NCBI GenBank assembly: GCA_019420525.1
Contig: JAHZHA010000035.1
Location: 1-64,000, forward strand
DNA from: Bacillota bacterium
Lineage (GTDB): Bacteria > Bacillota > Clostridia > Peptostreptococcales > Anaerovoracaceae
Reading direction: 5' to 3'
Length of the DNA stretch: 64,000 nt
Below the pieces are notes generated by a model. That model had not been told where the DNA came from and did not search any database. It saw only the letters and a list, made by a program, of their open reading frames with translations. Below, in pieces: positions 1-8,294 of this stretch. Every line of letters begins with the position of its first letter. Position 1 is the stretch's first letter. The position numbers and the translations under genes are program-made.

Positions 1-110
1 TGCCGGATAGGAACGGCAAAATTTTTTACACTTCTATTGCTTCTTTATCGCACATTAGTAAAAAGCGCTGAGATGAAACCGATCCGCGCTTCTTTCCTGT
101 GACGGTGAAA

Positions 111-164
111 AGAGGGTGCCCTTTTCCTGTGAATTTAAAAACTCACGGGAAAAGGACACCCTCT
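111..164 (-). terminator. Rho-independent terminator of gpmI
   Basis: A 22-bp stem (111-132 pairing with 143-164, G·U pairs only as imperfections) lies just after the gpmI stop codon. Read on the minus strand the second arm ends in CCCTCTTTT, a short U-tract. The stem is unusually long, and its position fits the 3' end of the minus-strand gene. Positions 1-110 hold nothing I can support. Confidence 0.75.
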
Positions 165-190
165 CTGATTTTACATGATTTTGTCCGGTT

Positions 191-1786
191 TTATCTCACG
201 ATCAGCGTTTTTCCCGTCATCTCATCCGGCTGCGGCAGATGCATGAGATCCAGCAGCGTCGGAGCGATGTCGGCCAGAATGCCGCCGCTGCGCAGGGAGA
301 GAGAATTTCCCTCCGGCGTGATGAGGAGAGCGGGCACCGGATTGGTGGAATGGGCGGTGACGACATTTCCCTCTTCGTCCAGCATCCGGTCGGCATTGCC
401 GTGATCCGCCGTGATAAAGAGATTTGCACCGCAGCGCACCGCTTCTGCGGCGATTTCCCCGACGCAGGCGTCGATGGTCTCCACGGCCTTTACCGCCGCG
501 TCGAACACGCCGGTGTGGCCCACCATATCGGGATTGGCGAAATTGACGATAACCGCGTCATAAGCGCCCGACTTCAAACTTTCCAGAGCCTTTTCCTTCA
601 CCTGCAGGGCGCTCATCTCCGGCTGAAGATCGTAGGTGGCCACCTTCGGAGACGGAATCAGAATGCGGTCCTCGCCTTCATTGGGCGTCTCCACTCCTCC
701 GTTGAAGAAAAACGTCACGTGAGCGTATTTTTCAGTTTCCGCCAGGCGCAGCTGTTTTCTGCCGAGCGCGGAGAGATATTCGCCAAGCGTGTTTCTGTAC
801 TGTTCCGGAGGAAATGCGATGAGCACATTTTCGATGGAAGCATCGTACTGCGTCATGCAGACGTAACAGATGTCCTGCGGGTGGACGGATCTTTCGAATC
901 CGTCGAAATCGCTGTCAGCAAAGGCCCGGGTGATTTCTCTGGCACGGTCCGGACGGAAATTGAACATGACTACGGAATCGCCGTCCTGTACCGTACAGGA
1001 GATGAGGAGATCCGGGGAGACGTCGCCGCAGTTTTCCGGGCATTCCGCACCGGAGAGCTCTTCCGCTCCGTAAGCGATGACGGTTGGAAGGACGAATTCG
1101 TCGTTTTCGTCTCTCTCATAGGCATTTCGTACGGCCTGCAGAGCAGAGGACGCAAATTCGCCGGTGCCGGAGGTGATGGCGTCGTATGCCTTCTGAACGC
1201 GGTCCCAGCGCTTGTCTCTGTCCATGGCATAATACCGGCCGGAGACGGTGGCGATTCTTCCCGTCTTCTTTTTCACCATATATTCCTCCAGCTCTGAGAT
1301 ATATTTTTCGGCGCAGCGGGGCGGAACGTCTCTGCCGTCCAGGAAGCAATGGACGTAGACGCGGGAAAGTCCCTCGAAAGCCGCCAGATCGATGACAGCT
1401 TTCAGGTGATCGATATGACTGTGAACGCCGCCGTCTGACAGAAGTCCGAAAATGTGGAGCGAACGGTCTCTTTTTTTTGCTCTTCGGACGGCTTCCGTGA
1501 GAGCGGGATTTTCGAAAAACGTCTTTTCCCGGATCGCCTTCGTGATTCTCGTCAGCTCCTGGTAGACGATGCGTCCGGCGCCGATATTGAGATGGCCCAC
1601 TTCCGAATTTCCCATCTGACCTTCGGGAAGTCCTACGGATTCGCCGCTGGCTCCCAGTTCGGTGTGGGGATAGCCGGAAAAGAGACGGTCGAGATTCGGC
1701 GTGTCGGCGGCGGCGATGGCGTTTCCTTCCGCGGTGCCGCTCTGTCCGAAGCCGTCGAGTATCATTAACATCGTGGTCTGTTTCAT
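191..1786 (-). CDS. gpmI: 2,3-bisphosphoglycerate-independent phosphoglycerate mutase
   Basis: Interconverts 3- and 2-phosphoglycerate in glycolysis and gluconeogenesis in the cytosol, using two metal ions (usually Mn) and a phosphoserine intermediate. The 531-residue protein is slightly longer than the usual 505-515. It opens with the metal-binding MILDGFG (Asp11), carries the catalytic serine in MGNSEVGH (Ser61), and has the C-terminal metal motif TADHGNAD typical of the alkaline-phosphatase superfamily. It is monocistronic, with its own terminator downstream and a promoter-like -10 (TATAAT on the minus strand, 1896-1901) upstream. The roughly 100-nt leader contains a GGCCGCC-GTAA-GGCGGCC hairpin (1859-1876). 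Clostridia often cluster gpmI with other glycolytic genes; here no other glycolytic gene is visible. Confidence 0.97.
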   Translation of the reverse strand: MKQTTMLMILDGFGQSGTAEGNAIAAADTPNLDRLFSGYPHTELGASGESVGLPEGQMGNSEVGHLNIGAGRIVYQELTRITKAIREKTFFENPALTEAVRRAKKRDRSLHIFGLLSDGGVHSHIDHLKAVIDLAAFEGLSRVYVHCFLDGRDVPPRCAEKYISELEEYMVKKKTGRIATVSGRYYAMDRDKRWDRVQKAYDAITSGTGEFASSALQAVRNAYERDENDEFVLPTVIAYGAEELSGAECPENCGDVSPDLLISCTVQDGDSVVMFNFRPDRAREITRAFADSDFDGFERSVHPQDICYVCMTQYDASIENVLIAFPPEQYRNTLGEYLSALGRKQLRLAETEKYAHVTFFFNGGVETPNEGEDRILIPSPKVATYDLQPEMSALQVKEKALESLKSGAYDAVIVNFANPDMVGHTGVFDAAVKAVETIDACVGEIAAEAVRCGANLFITADHGNADRMLDEEGNVVTAHSTNPVPALLITPEGNSLSLRSGGILADIAPTLLDLMHLPQPDEMTGKTLIVR

Positions 1787-1895
1787 TTTATCGTTACCTC
1801 TGCTGAAAATTCTGCTGTAAAATAAAAAATACGCGCCGCTGCCGGCGGATGAAAAACGGGCCGCCGTAAGGCGGCCACAGTTCGTACTGAGCAGA

Positions 1896-1925
1896 ATTAT
1901 ATCAAAAAAAAGTCTTTTTTTGTAC
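1896..1925 (-). promoter_or_regulatory. Candidate gpmI promoter
   Basis: On the minus strand a perfect TATAAT (1896-1901) is preceded after 17 bp by TACAAA, a weak -35. The spacer contains an A/T tract (eight T after GAC). It would start transcription near 1889 and give a leader of about 100 nt that includes the 1859-1876 hairpin. Confidence 0.45.
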
Positions 1926-2061
1926 GGTATCGGGAATTTTTCTGAAAGAGAGAGGAAGAAAAGAGAAAGAAAACGGGGGCTGTGTTAAAATATCGGTGGT
2001 AGTGTGTCAGTGTGTGACGTACGGGGAAAGCCGGATATCCGGAGAAAAAGAGGAGAAATCT

Positions 2062-5000
2062 ATGAAGTGGACGGACGAACAGAGAGAGGCGATTACAGCC
2101 AGAGGGAGTGATATTCTCGTGTCGGCGGCTGCCGGATCGGGAAAGACGGCAGTTCTGACAGAGAGAATCAAGCAGTTGATTCTGCAGGACGGCATTTCGG
2201 TGGATGAGATGCTGGTGGTCACCTTCAGCAACGCGGCGGCGGCCGAGATGAAAGAAAAAATTCTCCGCTCGATCTCTCAGGAGATACGTGCGCTGATGCA
2301 GGAGGCCGGAGAGCCGGATACGCCGGAGCAGCTCAGAAAAGAAAACAGAAAAAAGACGGAGTTTCTGCGGACACAGCTGAGAAAGGCCCACGCGGCAGAT
2401 ATCAGCACATTTCATAAGTTCTCCATGAATATCATCCGGAGATATTTTTATCTCACCGATACGGAAGCCGATTTTTCCGTGTGCGACGAGAGCAGGCGCC
2501 AGCTGATGCAGGCGGAGGCTCTCGATGAGATGCTGGAGGAGCGTTTCGCCTCCGGCGGCGGGGAATTTACGGAGTTTCTGAGAAATTATTCCGGCGTCCG
2601 GAGTGAGGAGCGGGTCAGAGAGATGATTCTGGAAGTCTACCGCTTCATCATGAGCATGCCGGATCCTTTCGGATGGCTGAAAGAAGCGTGCGCCGCGCTG
2701 GGTGCAGGCAGGGAGGAATTCCGGAAATCCGGGGTCTGGAAGTACATATCCGGAAAGATGAAAAGCGCTGTGGAAGAAGCGGCAAGCCTGGCGGAGCGAG
2801 TCTGTGAGATGACGGAACATCTGCCGTCTATCTGCGCGAAAGCGGAAAAAGACATGGAAAAAATTAACAGTATCCTGGAGTCCATGAAAGGCGATTTTTC
2901 TCCGGAGGACGTTTTCCGACGGATCGAAGAGCTGAAATACGAGCGTTTCGCCGCATCGAAAGAGGAAAAAGAGGAATACGCCGAAATCAAGGAGATCGTG
3001 ACCGGCGTCAGGGACAGGATGAAGAAAAATATGGCGGATATCCGGAAGAATTTTTTTCCGATTCCCGAGGAAGAAATGCTGGCCCGCATGAATGCTGCAC
3101 GACAGCCGGCGGAATATCTGTACGGTCTGGTGGAAGAATTCCACCGCCGGTTTTCGGAAAAGAAGAGAGAAAAGAATCTGGTGGATTTCAGCGATATCGA
3201 ACATATCGCGCTGGAGATTCTCGGACATGAGGAGGCGGCCGCAGAGTACCGGAAGCATTTCCGCGCGATTTTCGTGGACGAATACCAGGACAGCAGCATC
3301 CTTCAGGAGACGCTTCTGCAGCGCATCAGCCGCGGAGATAACGTGTATATGGTAGGCGACGTGAAGCAGAGCATCTACAAATTCCGTCTGGCGGAACCGG
3401 AGATTTTCATCGGAAAATACAACTCCTTCGAGGCGGATCCCGGAAAAGCGGGCGGACCGGAGAAGAGAGGACGGCGTATCGATCTCAACCGGAATTTCCG
3501 CTGCAAGGGAAATATCGTGCGCTGTGTCAACGGCATCTTTTCCGGCGTGATGGACCGGGCACACGGCGGCATCGATTACGACGAGAATGCGGCGCTGAAG
3601 AAGGGCGTCGCCTACGAAGGGCCTCTCGACCGGGAGGTGACACTTCACCTGGTGGACAGCACAGAAGCCGACGATTTTACGGAGGGCGGCATCGTCATCG
3701 ACGAGGAAATCGCCGAGCTGAAAAAAGCGGAACTGGAGGCCATAACTGTGGCAAAGCTGGCGGCGGAGCGTATCGGGCAGGAGATTTACGATTCCAAAAG
3801 CGAAAGAGTGAGAAAGACAGAGGCCTCCGATATCGCCATCCTTTTGAGAAGCACGCGGGGCGTAGCTGACATCTACGCGGAGGCGCTGAAGCGTGAGGGC
3901 GTCGCTTCATATATCGACGCGGGTGAGGGGTACTTCGAGACGATGGAAATCGAGGTCTTTATGAATCTGCTGCGGGTCATCGACAATCGCCGCAGAGATA
4001 TCCCGCTGATCAGCGTTCTGAGATCGCCTGTTTTCGGTCTGACGGTCAGCGAACTCATAAGCATCCGTCTGGCGCATCTGTCGGGAAGCTACAGCGAAGC
4101 ATTTCTCGCTTCAGAACATCCCAAGTGCCGGGCGGCCCGTGAAAAGCTGGATGCCTGGAGACTGAAGTCCGGTTATATGCCTCTGGAGGAATTTCTCTGG
4201 ATGCTGATGAGGGAAAGCGGATATCTGGAATATGCGTCGGCCCTGCCGGGAGGCGACCGTCGTGCCGCCAATCTCAGCACGCTGGTGGACAGGGCGGTGG
4301 CGTATTCCTCTTCGCAGAACAGAGGTCTTTTCGGATTCGTGCGCTACGTGGAAGCTCTGAGCCGCAACCGCGTGGCCACAGGTCAGAGTTCGAAACACAG
4401 CGGCGCGGAAAACAGCGTTCGCATCATGACGATTCACAAGAGCAAGGGTCTGGAATTTCCAGTGGTGATCGCTGCAGGACTGGGACGGGGCTTCAACGGC
4501 GACCGGAACAGATCGTCCGTCATTCTGCACAAGGAGCTGGGTCTGGGGCTGCGTTCCGCCGACGCGGACAGAAACTGCTATTCCCGTACTATCGTTCAGA
4601 ATGCGGTAGAAATGAAAAAGAAGGACGAGAGTCTGGCGGAAGAGATGCGCATTCTCTACGTGGCGGTGACAAGAGCCATGGACGAGCTGGTGCTGACGGG
4701 AAGCATGAAAAACATCGAAAAGGAACTGGAAAGTTTCCGCCTGGGACTCCGGGGCGGCGGAAATCCCCGGTGTTTTCTGGACTGGATTCTGCCCAATGCG
4801 GAGAATGCCGGTATCCGTCTGATGTTCCACGACAGGCAGACGATATCCGGGGATATCCGGCGTCAGGAAGACAGTGCGGAAAAACTGAGAGAAAAGCTGG
4901 ACAGCGGTTTTGCAGGAGAGGCGGAGGATGGAGACCTCTTCCGGCTGATTTCCCAAAGATTTTCTTTCCGCTATCCCTACAGAGAGGACGTTTTTTCGAA

Positions 5001-5997
5001 ATCGAAATTCAGCGTATCGGAGCTGAACCGCATGATCCGGGGGCAACAGGCGGTACCTGCGGAAGAGGCGCCGGCCGGCGTGCCTGCGGACACAGAAGGA
5101 GACGAAAAGCCGGAATGCGGAGAAAAATCCGGAGCACCGGATAGGTGTTCTGGAGAAACGGGTTACGTGACCGGCGGAGAAGAGGAAGCCGGAATTCAGC
5201 TGTCGATATTCGATCTGGCGGAGCTTCCGGGATACGGCGGCCGGGAAGACGCAGCAGCGGCTCTGGACGAGAAAATCAGAGAGATTCAGCTGAAAGAGAA
5301 AAAAGGAGACGGGGAAGAGGAAGAAAATGTGTCCGCCGGGGCGCAGCGCCGAAACGAAAGATCTGTCACGTCAGACGGTCTGCTGTCCGGGGAAAGCTGC
5401 GAAGCGGCCGTGCCGGCCTTTCTGCGGGGGGAAGCGCCCATTACGGCGGCCATGAGAGGAACGATCACTCACAGGGTGATGGAACTGATTCCTTTCCGGG
5501 AAGATATCGGGGAAAAAGATGTGAGAGATTTCGCCTCCGCGCTGGTGGAAAAAAATATCCTCAGCCGGAGAGAGGCGGAAGCTGTCCCGGCCCGGGACAT
5601 CGCTGGATTTTTCCGGACGGAGACGGGCAGAAGGGCCTGCCGGGCCGACTGGCTGAAGAGGGAGTGGCCCTTTACTCTGAAGAAAAACCGGGAGGAGCTG
5701 GCAGCGGCGGCGGAAGACCGGGAGACCGCGGAAAAGCTGCGCCGCGAGCTGCCGCCGCAGCTCCTGATCCAGGGGATCATCGACTGCTGCTTCGGAGACG
5801 ACAAAGGCATCGTGATCATCGATTATAAGACGGATTATATCGATTTCAAAAGAAAAGAGGAATCGTTCCGGGAGATCCGCAGCCGGTACCGGAATCAGAT
5901 CGCCATGTACCGTGACGTGATAAGAAAAGCTTTCGATACGGAAAATATAGAGACGAAGATATTTCTGCTGCGGGCGGGAGAAGTAATCGGGCTGTGA
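2062..5997 (+). CDS. addA: ATP-dependent helicase/nuclease subunit A
   Basis: AddA subunit of the AddAB helicase-nuclease, which resects double-strand breaks up to a Chi site and loads RecA. The 1311 residues carry a UvrD-type helicase: Walker A GSGKT near residue 25, Walker B as VDEYQDSS near 405, and the motif SKGLEFPVV in the second half. A C-terminal RecB-family nuclease has the catalytic IIDYKTD near residue 1253. A charged, low-complexity stretch (about residues 995-1115) separates helicase and nuclease. The ATG at 2062 follows AGGAG; an in-frame extension starting upstream at 1996 has no ribosome site and lacks family similarity. The partner addB is not adjacent but lies at 28676. Confidence 0.95.
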   Translation: MKWTDEQREAITARGSDILVSAAAGSGKTAVLTERIKQLILQDGISVDEMLVVTFSNAAAAEMKEKILRSISQEIRALMQEAGEPDTPEQLRKENRKKTEFLRTQLRKAHAADISTFHKFSMNIIRRYFYLTDTEADFSVCDESRRQLMQAEALDEMLEERFASGGGEFTEFLRNYSGVRSEERVREMILEVYRFIMSMPDPFGWLKEACAALGAGREEFRKSGVWKYISGKMKSAVEEAASLAERVCEMTEHLPSICAKAEKDMEKINSILESMKGDFSPEDVFRRIEELKYERFAASKEEKEEYAEIKEIVTGVRDRMKKNMADIRKNFFPIPEEEMLARMNAARQPAEYLYGLVEEFHRRFSEKKREKNLVDFSDIEHIALEILGHEEAAAEYRKHFRAIFVDEYQDSSILQETLLQRISRGDNVYMVGDVKQSIYKFRLAEPEIFIGKYNSFEADPGKAGGPEKRGRRIDLNRNFRCKGNIVRCVNGIFSGVMDRAHGGIDYDENAALKKGVAYEGPLDREVTLHLVDSTEADDFTEGGIVIDEEIAELKKAELEAITVAKLAAERIGQEIYDSKSERVRKTEASDIAILLRSTRGVADIYAEALKREGVASYIDAGEGYFETMEIEVFMNLLRVIDNRRRDIPLISVLRSPVFGLTVSELISIRLAHLSGSYSEAFLASEHPKCRAAREKLDAWRLKSGYMPLEEFLWMLMRESGYLEYASALPGGDRRAANLSTLVDRAVAYSSSQNRGLFGFVRYVEALSRNRVATGQSSKHSGAENSVRIMTIHKSKGLEFPVVIAAGLGRGFNGDRNRSSVILHKELGLGLRSADADRNCYSRTIVQNAVEMKKKDESLAEEMRILYVAVTRAMDELVLTGSMKNIEKELESFRLGLRGGGNPRCFLDWILPNAENAGIRLMFHDRQTISGDIRRQEDSAEKLREKLDSGFAGEAEDGDLFRLISQRFSFRYPYREDVFSKSKFSVSELNRMIRGQQAVPAEEAPAGVPADTEGDEKPECGEKSGAPDRCSGETGYVTGGEEEAGIQLSIFDLAELPGYGGREDAAAALDEKIREIQLKEKKGDGEEEENVSAGAQRRNERSVTSDGLLSGESCEAAVPAFLRGEAPITAAMRGTITHRVMELIPFREDIGEKDVRDFASALVEKNILSRREAEAVPARDIAGFFRTETGRRACRADWLKREWPFTLKKNREELAAAAEDRETAEKLRRELPPQLLIQGIIDCCFGDDKGIVIIDYKTDYIDFKRKEESFREIRSRYRNQIAMYRDVIRKAFDTENIETKIFLLRAGEVIGL

Positions 5998-6079
5998 TCC
6001 GGCAAAAAATCGGCGGGAGCAGGCACGGCGGTATGCGTGCCGCTTTCCGCGGATCAGATACGCCTGAAACAGAAAATAA

Positions 6080-6120
6080 AAAACGCCAAAACGTTGAGAA
6101 AATAGACGTTTTGGCGTTTT
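6080..6120. terminator. Bidirectional terminator between addA and tRNA-Pro
   Basis: A 15-bp stem (6080-6094 with 6106-6120) carries A-tracts and T-tracts on both sides. On the plus strand it ends in GCGTTTTCTGTTTC and closes addA. On the minus strand it ends in GCGTTTTTTATTTTC and would end the tRNA-Pro transcript. Confidence 0.9.
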
Positions 6121-6130
6121 CTGTTTCTGG

Positions 6131-6204
6131 TCGAGGTGACAGGATTCGAACCTGCGGCCTTTGCGTCCCGAACGCAACGCTCTACCAAGCTGAGCCACAC
6201 CTCG
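6131..6204 (-). tRNA. tRNA-Pro (anticodon CGG)
   Basis: Read on the minus strand it folds as a full cloverleaf. The acceptor is CGAGGTG/CACCTCG, the D stem GCTC/GAGC, the anticodon stem TTGCG/CGCAA with loop TTCGGGA (anticodon CGG), the variable loop is five bases, and the T arm has loop TTCGAAT. The discriminator is A. CCA is not encoded. This tRNA reads CCG proline codons. Confidence 0.96.
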
Positions 6205-6243
6205 AAATGTCGTTCCATACAAATCTGAAAAACAACAATAGTT

Positions 6244-6271
6244 ATTATAATACATAATCTGAGAAAATCAA
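6244..6271 (-). promoter_or_regulatory. tRNA-Pro promoter
   Basis: On the minus strand TTGATT (6266-6271) is followed after 16 bp by TATAAT (6244-6249). The predicted start is about 33 nt before the tRNA 5' end. Confidence 0.6.
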
Positions 6272-6405
6272 TAGAAATTATTAAGTATTTTCAGAATTTC
6301 TGTTTAATCTTAAGAGGTCATATTATGTTGCGAAAATATTTTAAAAAATATAGGCTATAAACAGAAAATATTTTGGCCTATTGCGACATTGATAGAAAAA
6401 ACTAA

Positions 6406-6434
6406 TTGATAAGGTATATTTTGTGTGCTATTAT
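6406..6434 (+). promoter_or_regulatory. Promoter of AGCS symporter gene
   Basis: TTGATA (6406-6411), a 17-bp spacer and TATTAT (6429-6434) form a close match to a sigma-A promoter. The start codon is about 140 bp further on. Confidence 0.65.
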
Positions 6435-6574
6435 ATACATAATCTGAAAATGTATGCAATATCTGAGTAATACAGAAATTATCATATTTTATTCTTTGGA
6501 TATGCTCATTTTCCGAAAGTTATATGGCACATATCAAAATTGGCCTTATGTTATCTGAAGGGAGAGTGTTATTT

Positions 6575-7966
6575 ATGGAAAAGTTCGCTGAAATCATTTC
6601 CCAGATCGATGCCGTCGTCTGGGGAGTGCCGATGATCATTATACTCTTCGGCACGCATCTCTTTATGACCTTCCGCACCGGAATCATTCAGAAGCATCTG
6701 CTGAAGGGCATCCGGCTTTCCGTAGCGAAAGATGAGGACGGCGAAGGTGAGATTTCGCAGTTCGGCGCTCTGGCTACGGCTCTGGCAGCTACCATCGGTA
6801 CCGGAAATATCGTGGGCGTGGCTACGGCTGTCATTTCCGGAGGACCGGGAGCCGTGTTCTGGATGTGGATGATCGGTATTTTCGGCATGGCGACGAAATA
6901 TTCGGAAACGCTGATGTCGGTGAAGTACAGAGTTCAGACGAAGGACGGAAGAATGCTGGGAGGAGCGATGTATGCGCTGGAACGCGGCATCGGCCAGAAA
7001 TGGCTGGCGGTTCTCTTCGCCATCTTTGCAGCGCTGGCAGCCTTCGGCATCGGATGTCTGACACAGTCGAATTCCATCGCCAGCGCCTGTGAAGAGAATT
7101 TCGGTCTTCCGGCATGGATCACCGGTATTCTTCTGGCGGCTCTGGTTGCCATCGTCATCATCGGCGGCGTAAAGAGCATCTCCAAGGTGTGTGAAAAGCT
7201 CGTTCCTTTCATGGCCATTTTCTATGTGCTGGGATGTATTATCATACTTATCATCAATTACAGATTTATCATTCCTGCCGTCGTACTCATCGTAAAGTCT
7301 GCCTTTACTGTACAGGCGGGCTTCGGCGGTGTGGCGGGCTTCGCTGTATCGGAAGCCATCCGCTTCGGATGCGCCAGAGGTCTCTTCTCTAATGAATCCG
7401 GTCTGGGTTCTGCTCCGCTGGTAGCGGCAGCCGCAAAGACGAAGAATCCGGTGAGACAGTCTCTCATCTCCATGACGGGAACGTTCTGGGATACGGTAGT
7501 CATCTGTCTGATGACAGGTCTCACGCTGGTCAGCTCAGTTCTGGCAAATCCGGATGTGGCAGCGGCTCTCGCCGACGGAAATTCCGTGCTGACATTTGAG
7601 GTATTCGCTCAGATTCCGGTGATCGGCCGGCCGCTGATCACGATTTCCCTGGCGCTGTTCGCTTTCTCCACCATCCTGGGCTGGTCCTACTACGGAGAAC
7701 GTGCTGCGGAATATCTCGTAGGTTCCGGCGTCATGAAGCTGTACAAGCTGCTGTTCGTCGTTCTGGCATTCGTGGGAACGATATCTTCGCTGGAGCTTGT
7801 CTGGAATATCGCCGATATCCTCAACGGTCTGATGGTAATCCCGAACGTCATCGGTATTCTCCTGCTCAGCGGTGTCATCGTAGCGGAGGGCAAAAAGTAT
7901 CTGAATGATCTCGATGCCGTCAGTAAGGATGTGGTTCCCGTCATCAAGACGAAAAATGATAAATAA
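6575..7966 (+). CDS. Alanine/glycine:cation symporter family protein (AGCS)
   Basis: Membrane symporter that takes up alanine, glycine or a related small amino acid with sodium. It has 463 residues, standard for the family, with about 11 hydrophobic segments. The signature QFGALATALAATIGTGNIVGVATA lies in the first third (written here in part: ALATALAATIGTGN), followed by GGPGAVFWMW. The conserved ARGLFSNESGLGSAP segment is present in the middle. The ATG at 6575 follows AAGGGAGAG; an upstream in-frame ATG at 6524 lies in the AT-rich leader and has no ribosome site. It is a single-gene unit with its own promoter and terminator. The exact substrate cannot be read from the sequence. Confidence 0.93.
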   Translation: MEKFAEIISQIDAVVWGVPMIIILFGTHLFMTFRTGIIQKHLLKGIRLSVAKDEDGEGEISQFGALATALAATIGTGNIVGVATAVISGGPGAVFWMWMIGIFGMATKYSETLMSVKYRVQTKDGRMLGGAMYALERGIGQKWLAVLFAIFAALAAFGIGCLTQSNSIASACEENFGLPAWITGILLAALVAIVIIGGVKSISKVCEKLVPFMAIFYVLGCIIILIINYRFIIPAVVLIVKSAFTVQAGFGGVAGFAVSEAIRFGCARGLFSNESGLGSAPLVAAAAKTKNPVRQSLISMTGTFWDTVVICLMTGLTLVSSVLANPDVAAALADGNSVLTFEVFAQIPVIGRPLITISLALFAFSTILGWSYYGERAAEYLVGSGVMKLYKLLFVVLAFVGTISSLELVWNIADILNGLMVIPNVIGILLLSGVIVAEGKKYLNDLDAVSKDVVPVIKTKNDK

Positions 7967-8052
7967 ATAAAATATTTTCCGGGAGCAGGCAGGAAGTACA
8001 TCTGCAGTTTCCGGACGATGCGGCCATGCGCAATAGACGAATGCGCTGGAGA

Positions 8053-8092
8053 GCGGACTCCGATATGGAAAAAATCGGAGTCCGCGTTTTTT
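8053..8092 (+). terminator. Terminator after AGCS symporter
   Basis: A 12-bp perfect stem (8053-8064 with 8074-8085) is followed by GTTTTTT. It ends the symporter transcript about 90 bp after the stop codon. Confidence 0.92.
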
Positions 8093-8107
8093 ATGCAAAA
8101 ATAGGTG

Positions 8108-8136
8108 TTGCTTCATTTCTGTTACGGTGTTAGAAT
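8108..8136 (+). promoter_or_regulatory. Promoter of SSS symporter gene
   Basis: TTGCTT (8108-8113), 17 bp, TAGAAT (8131-8136). Transcription from here would give a leader of about 150 nt before the gene at 8295. Confidence 0.55.
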
Positions 8137-8178
8137 GTTCCTGTACTTTTTCACTGTGACGCTTTTATGTACTAAACC

Positions 8179-8262
8179 GAAGCGCGTCCCGAAAGGCCTT
8201 TCCGCCTGAATGTATACAGGGTGGATGAGACGGCTTCAGCCCGGGTGGGAGCACAGAAAGGC
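8179..8262 (+). promoter_or_regulatory. Structured leader of SSS symporter gene
   Basis: The leader contains GAAGC (8179-8183) able to pair with GCTTC (8233-8237). GCCTTTC (8196-8202) can pair with the GAAAGGC at 8256-8262; the overlapping GAAAGGC at 8191-8197 could compete only in another fold. CCCG (8188-8191) can pair with CGGG (8242-8245). It does not match a riboswitch class I know. Whether it regulates anything is inference. Confidence 0.3.
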
Positions 8263-8294
8263 GCCGTATTCTACAGAAGACAGGAGAGAAGATT

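Larger units (their letters stand above)
6205..6574. other. AT-rich intergenic spacer between tRNA-Pro and AGCS symporter
   Basis: 370 bp without a gene and far richer in A+T than its neighbours. It holds the outward promoters of the tRNA (minus) and the symporter (plus), and a leader of about 135 nt before the symporter start. A near-repeat (TATTATAATACATAATCTGA at 6243-6262, TATTATATACATAATCTGA at 6429-6447) overlaps both -10 regions. The leader also has a short GATATG/CATATC inverted repeat. I recognise no riboswitch. Confidence 0.6.

Noticed and set aside
239..1297. Long plus-strand frame of 352 codons opposite gpmI
   Set aside because: It is the complement of a clear gpmI gene, has no ribosome site and no recognisable domain.
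1897..3648. 583-codon minus-strand frame opposite addA
   Set aside because: Antisense to the conserved helicase domain; composition is His/Phe/Arg-rich as expected for a shadow frame.
6441..6574. Glycine or other riboswitch before the AGCS symporter
   Set aside because: The leader is AT-rich and lacks the conserved glycine aptamer segments; only a weak GATATG/CATATC pairing is visible.
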